DNA from: Angelakisella sp.
GTDB lineage: Bacteria > Bacillota > Clostridia > Oscillospirales > Ruminococcaceae
Assembly: GCA_013316495.1 (NCBI GenBank)
Contig: WSMP01000086.1
Location: forward strand, 1-6,674
Direction: 5' to 3'
Length of the DNA stretch: 6,674 bases
Below the pieces are notes generated by a model that searched no databases, was not told where the DNA came from, and saw only the letters and a list, made by a program, of their open reading frames with translations. Below, in pieces: positions 5,987 through 6,674 of this stretch. The position numbers were made by a program, and so were the translations under genes. Within the stretch, counting starts at the first letter, position 1; each line of letters begins with the position of its first letter.

Positions 5987-6552
5987 TGATTTACCTGGAG
6001 CTATTCCTGGGCTTTTTGCAGGTGGGATGCTTCTCCTTTGGTGGGGCCTACGCCGCCATTCCCCTCATCCGGGACGTGGTCATCGCCTATGGCTGGCTGG
6101 ACGACGAGGCCCTCAGCTACATGATCGCCATCAGCGAAAGCACTCCCGGCCCTATTATGGTAAACCTGGCTACCTATGTGGGCAGCAGCCAGGGGGGGCT
6201 TTTAGGGGCCTTTCTTGCCACCTTTGCGGTGATCTTCCCCGCCTTTATCATCATCCTGCTGATTTTGGTGATTCTAAAGACCCTGCTGAAAAACCCCACC
6301 TTCCAGGCGGTGCTGGGGGGACTGAAGCCCTGTGTCATCGGCATCATTCTGGCTACCGGCCTCAATATGAGCATTGGTTATGTTTTCTACCGTTCGGGGG
6401 AGATGGCGCTTTTGCAGCTAAAGCCCCTTCTTATCACCGCCCTGCTGGCGGCTCTTTGGTTCCCGGTGAAGTATCTGGCTAAAAAGAAGTTCTCCCCCCT
6501 TACCCTCATCGCCATCGCCGCCTGCCTGGGGGTGCTGGTCTACGGTCTGTAG
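5983..6552 (+). CDS. Chromate transporter family, second half-size subunit
   Basis: This 189-residue membrane protein is the partner CHR domain of the preceding gene. It has the same layout: FSFGGAYAAIP (residues 17-27), a Trp in YGWLDDE (W38), ESTPGP (52-57), NLATYVGSSQGG, then several hydrophobic helices ending at a short tail. The start ATG at 5983 overlaps the upstream TGA; a second ATG follows immediately at 5986, so the first residue is uncertain by one. The two subunits share motifs but differ clearly elsewhere, as expected for an old duplication rather than a recent one. The pair would form one full transporter. It could export chromate or another anion; nothing nearby indicates the substrate. 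Confidence 0.9.
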   Translation: MMIYLELFLGFLQVGCFSFGGAYAAIPLIRDVVIAYGWLDDEALSYMIAISESTPGPIMVNLATYVGSSQGGLLGAFLATFAVIFPAFIIILLILVILKTLLKNPTFQAVLGGLKPCVIGIILATGLNMSIGYVFYRSGEMALLQLKPLLITALLAALWFPVKYLAKKKFSPLTLIAIAACLGVLVYGL

Positions 6553-6589
6553 CGGAAGTTTCCCACTGGGCGGGTTTCTGCGATCTCAC

Positions 6590-6612
6590 AAACACCCCAC
6601 CGGGATGTTTTT
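6590..6612 (+). terminator. Probable terminator after the chrA pair
   Basis: AAACACCC (6590-6597) pairs with GGG-A-TGTTT (6602-6610), with one bulged A and a CACC loop, and runs into five T at 6608-6612. It lies 38 nt after the second chrA stop. The stem is modest, hence moderate confidence. Confidence 0.55.
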
Positions 6613-6619
6613 GATGGGT

Positions 6620-6659
6620 AGCCCGTGCGTCCCCCTGGCACCGGCCCGTCGGGCTTTTC
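6620..6659 (+). terminator. Possible second terminator near the right edge
   Basis: AGCCCG (6620-6625) pairs with CGGGCT (6650-6655), followed by TTTC. An alternative shorter stem, GCCC-GTC-GGGC (6644-6654), ends at the same T-run. It could back up the hairpin at 6590. The remaining bases to 6674 show no gene on either strand. Confidence 0.4.
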
Positions 6660-6674
6660 AGCTCCAAACGGCTG

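Noticed and set aside
6553..6674. Riboswitch or structured RNA leader for a gene beyond the right edge
   Set aside because: I compared the stretch by eye with ZTP, cyclic-di-GMP, SRP RNA and tmRNA signatures and found no match. Two terminator-like hairpins explain the pairing seen.
1..6674. CRISPR array, tRNA, rRNA, phage or defence genes
   Set aside because: No regularly spaced direct repeats, no tRNA cloverleaf or rRNA segment, and no gene of those classes among the convincing reading frames.

Overview
The window is GC-rich with low-GC intergenic stretches, has purine-rich Shine-Dalgarno sites, and all its genes lie on the + strand. The gene families present (a DeoR-type regulator, a secreted Firmicutes-type Ig-like domain protein, a DUF1537 kinase with a PdxA2-type dehydrogenase, a GntP symporter and a split short-chain ChrA pair) fit a high-GC Firmicute, most likely a gut clostridial lineage such as Oscillospiraceae. 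That assignment is inference; no rRNA or marker gene is present.

Layout. Bases 1-584 encode the C-terminal sensor domain of a DeoR-family repressor whose DNA-binding end lies off the left edge. Bases 584-675 hold three consecutive hairpins. Bases 698-1141 encode a small secreted protein with a bacterial Ig-like fold, split by one in-frame TAG; the frame stays intact on both sides. A second A/T-rich hairpin (1215-1246) precedes a strong ribosome binding site and the main operon: an acid-sugar kinase (1268-2566), a PdxA2-type 4-phosphate dehydrogenase (2628-3629) and a GntP-family symporter (3683-5044). A strong intrinsic terminator (5105-5143) closes it.

Directly after the terminator is an approximately 163-bp near-palindromic element with 19-bp terminal inverted repeats (5144-5306), probably a MITE. 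A separate promoter (5343-5371) then drives two overlapping half-size ChrA genes (5408-5986 and 5983-6552), followed by one or two candidate terminators.

How the genes work together. The symporter would import a four-carbon acid sugar, the kinase would phosphorylate it at C4, and the dehydrogenase would oxidise it with loss of CO2 to give dihydroxyacetone phosphate. This is the known two-enzyme D-threonate route. The upstream DeoR protein is the likely regulator. The ChrA pair is an independent transcription unit. I see no wholly new system. The least ordinary features are the long-hairpin element, the TAG-split gene and the repeated polypurine hairpins around it.
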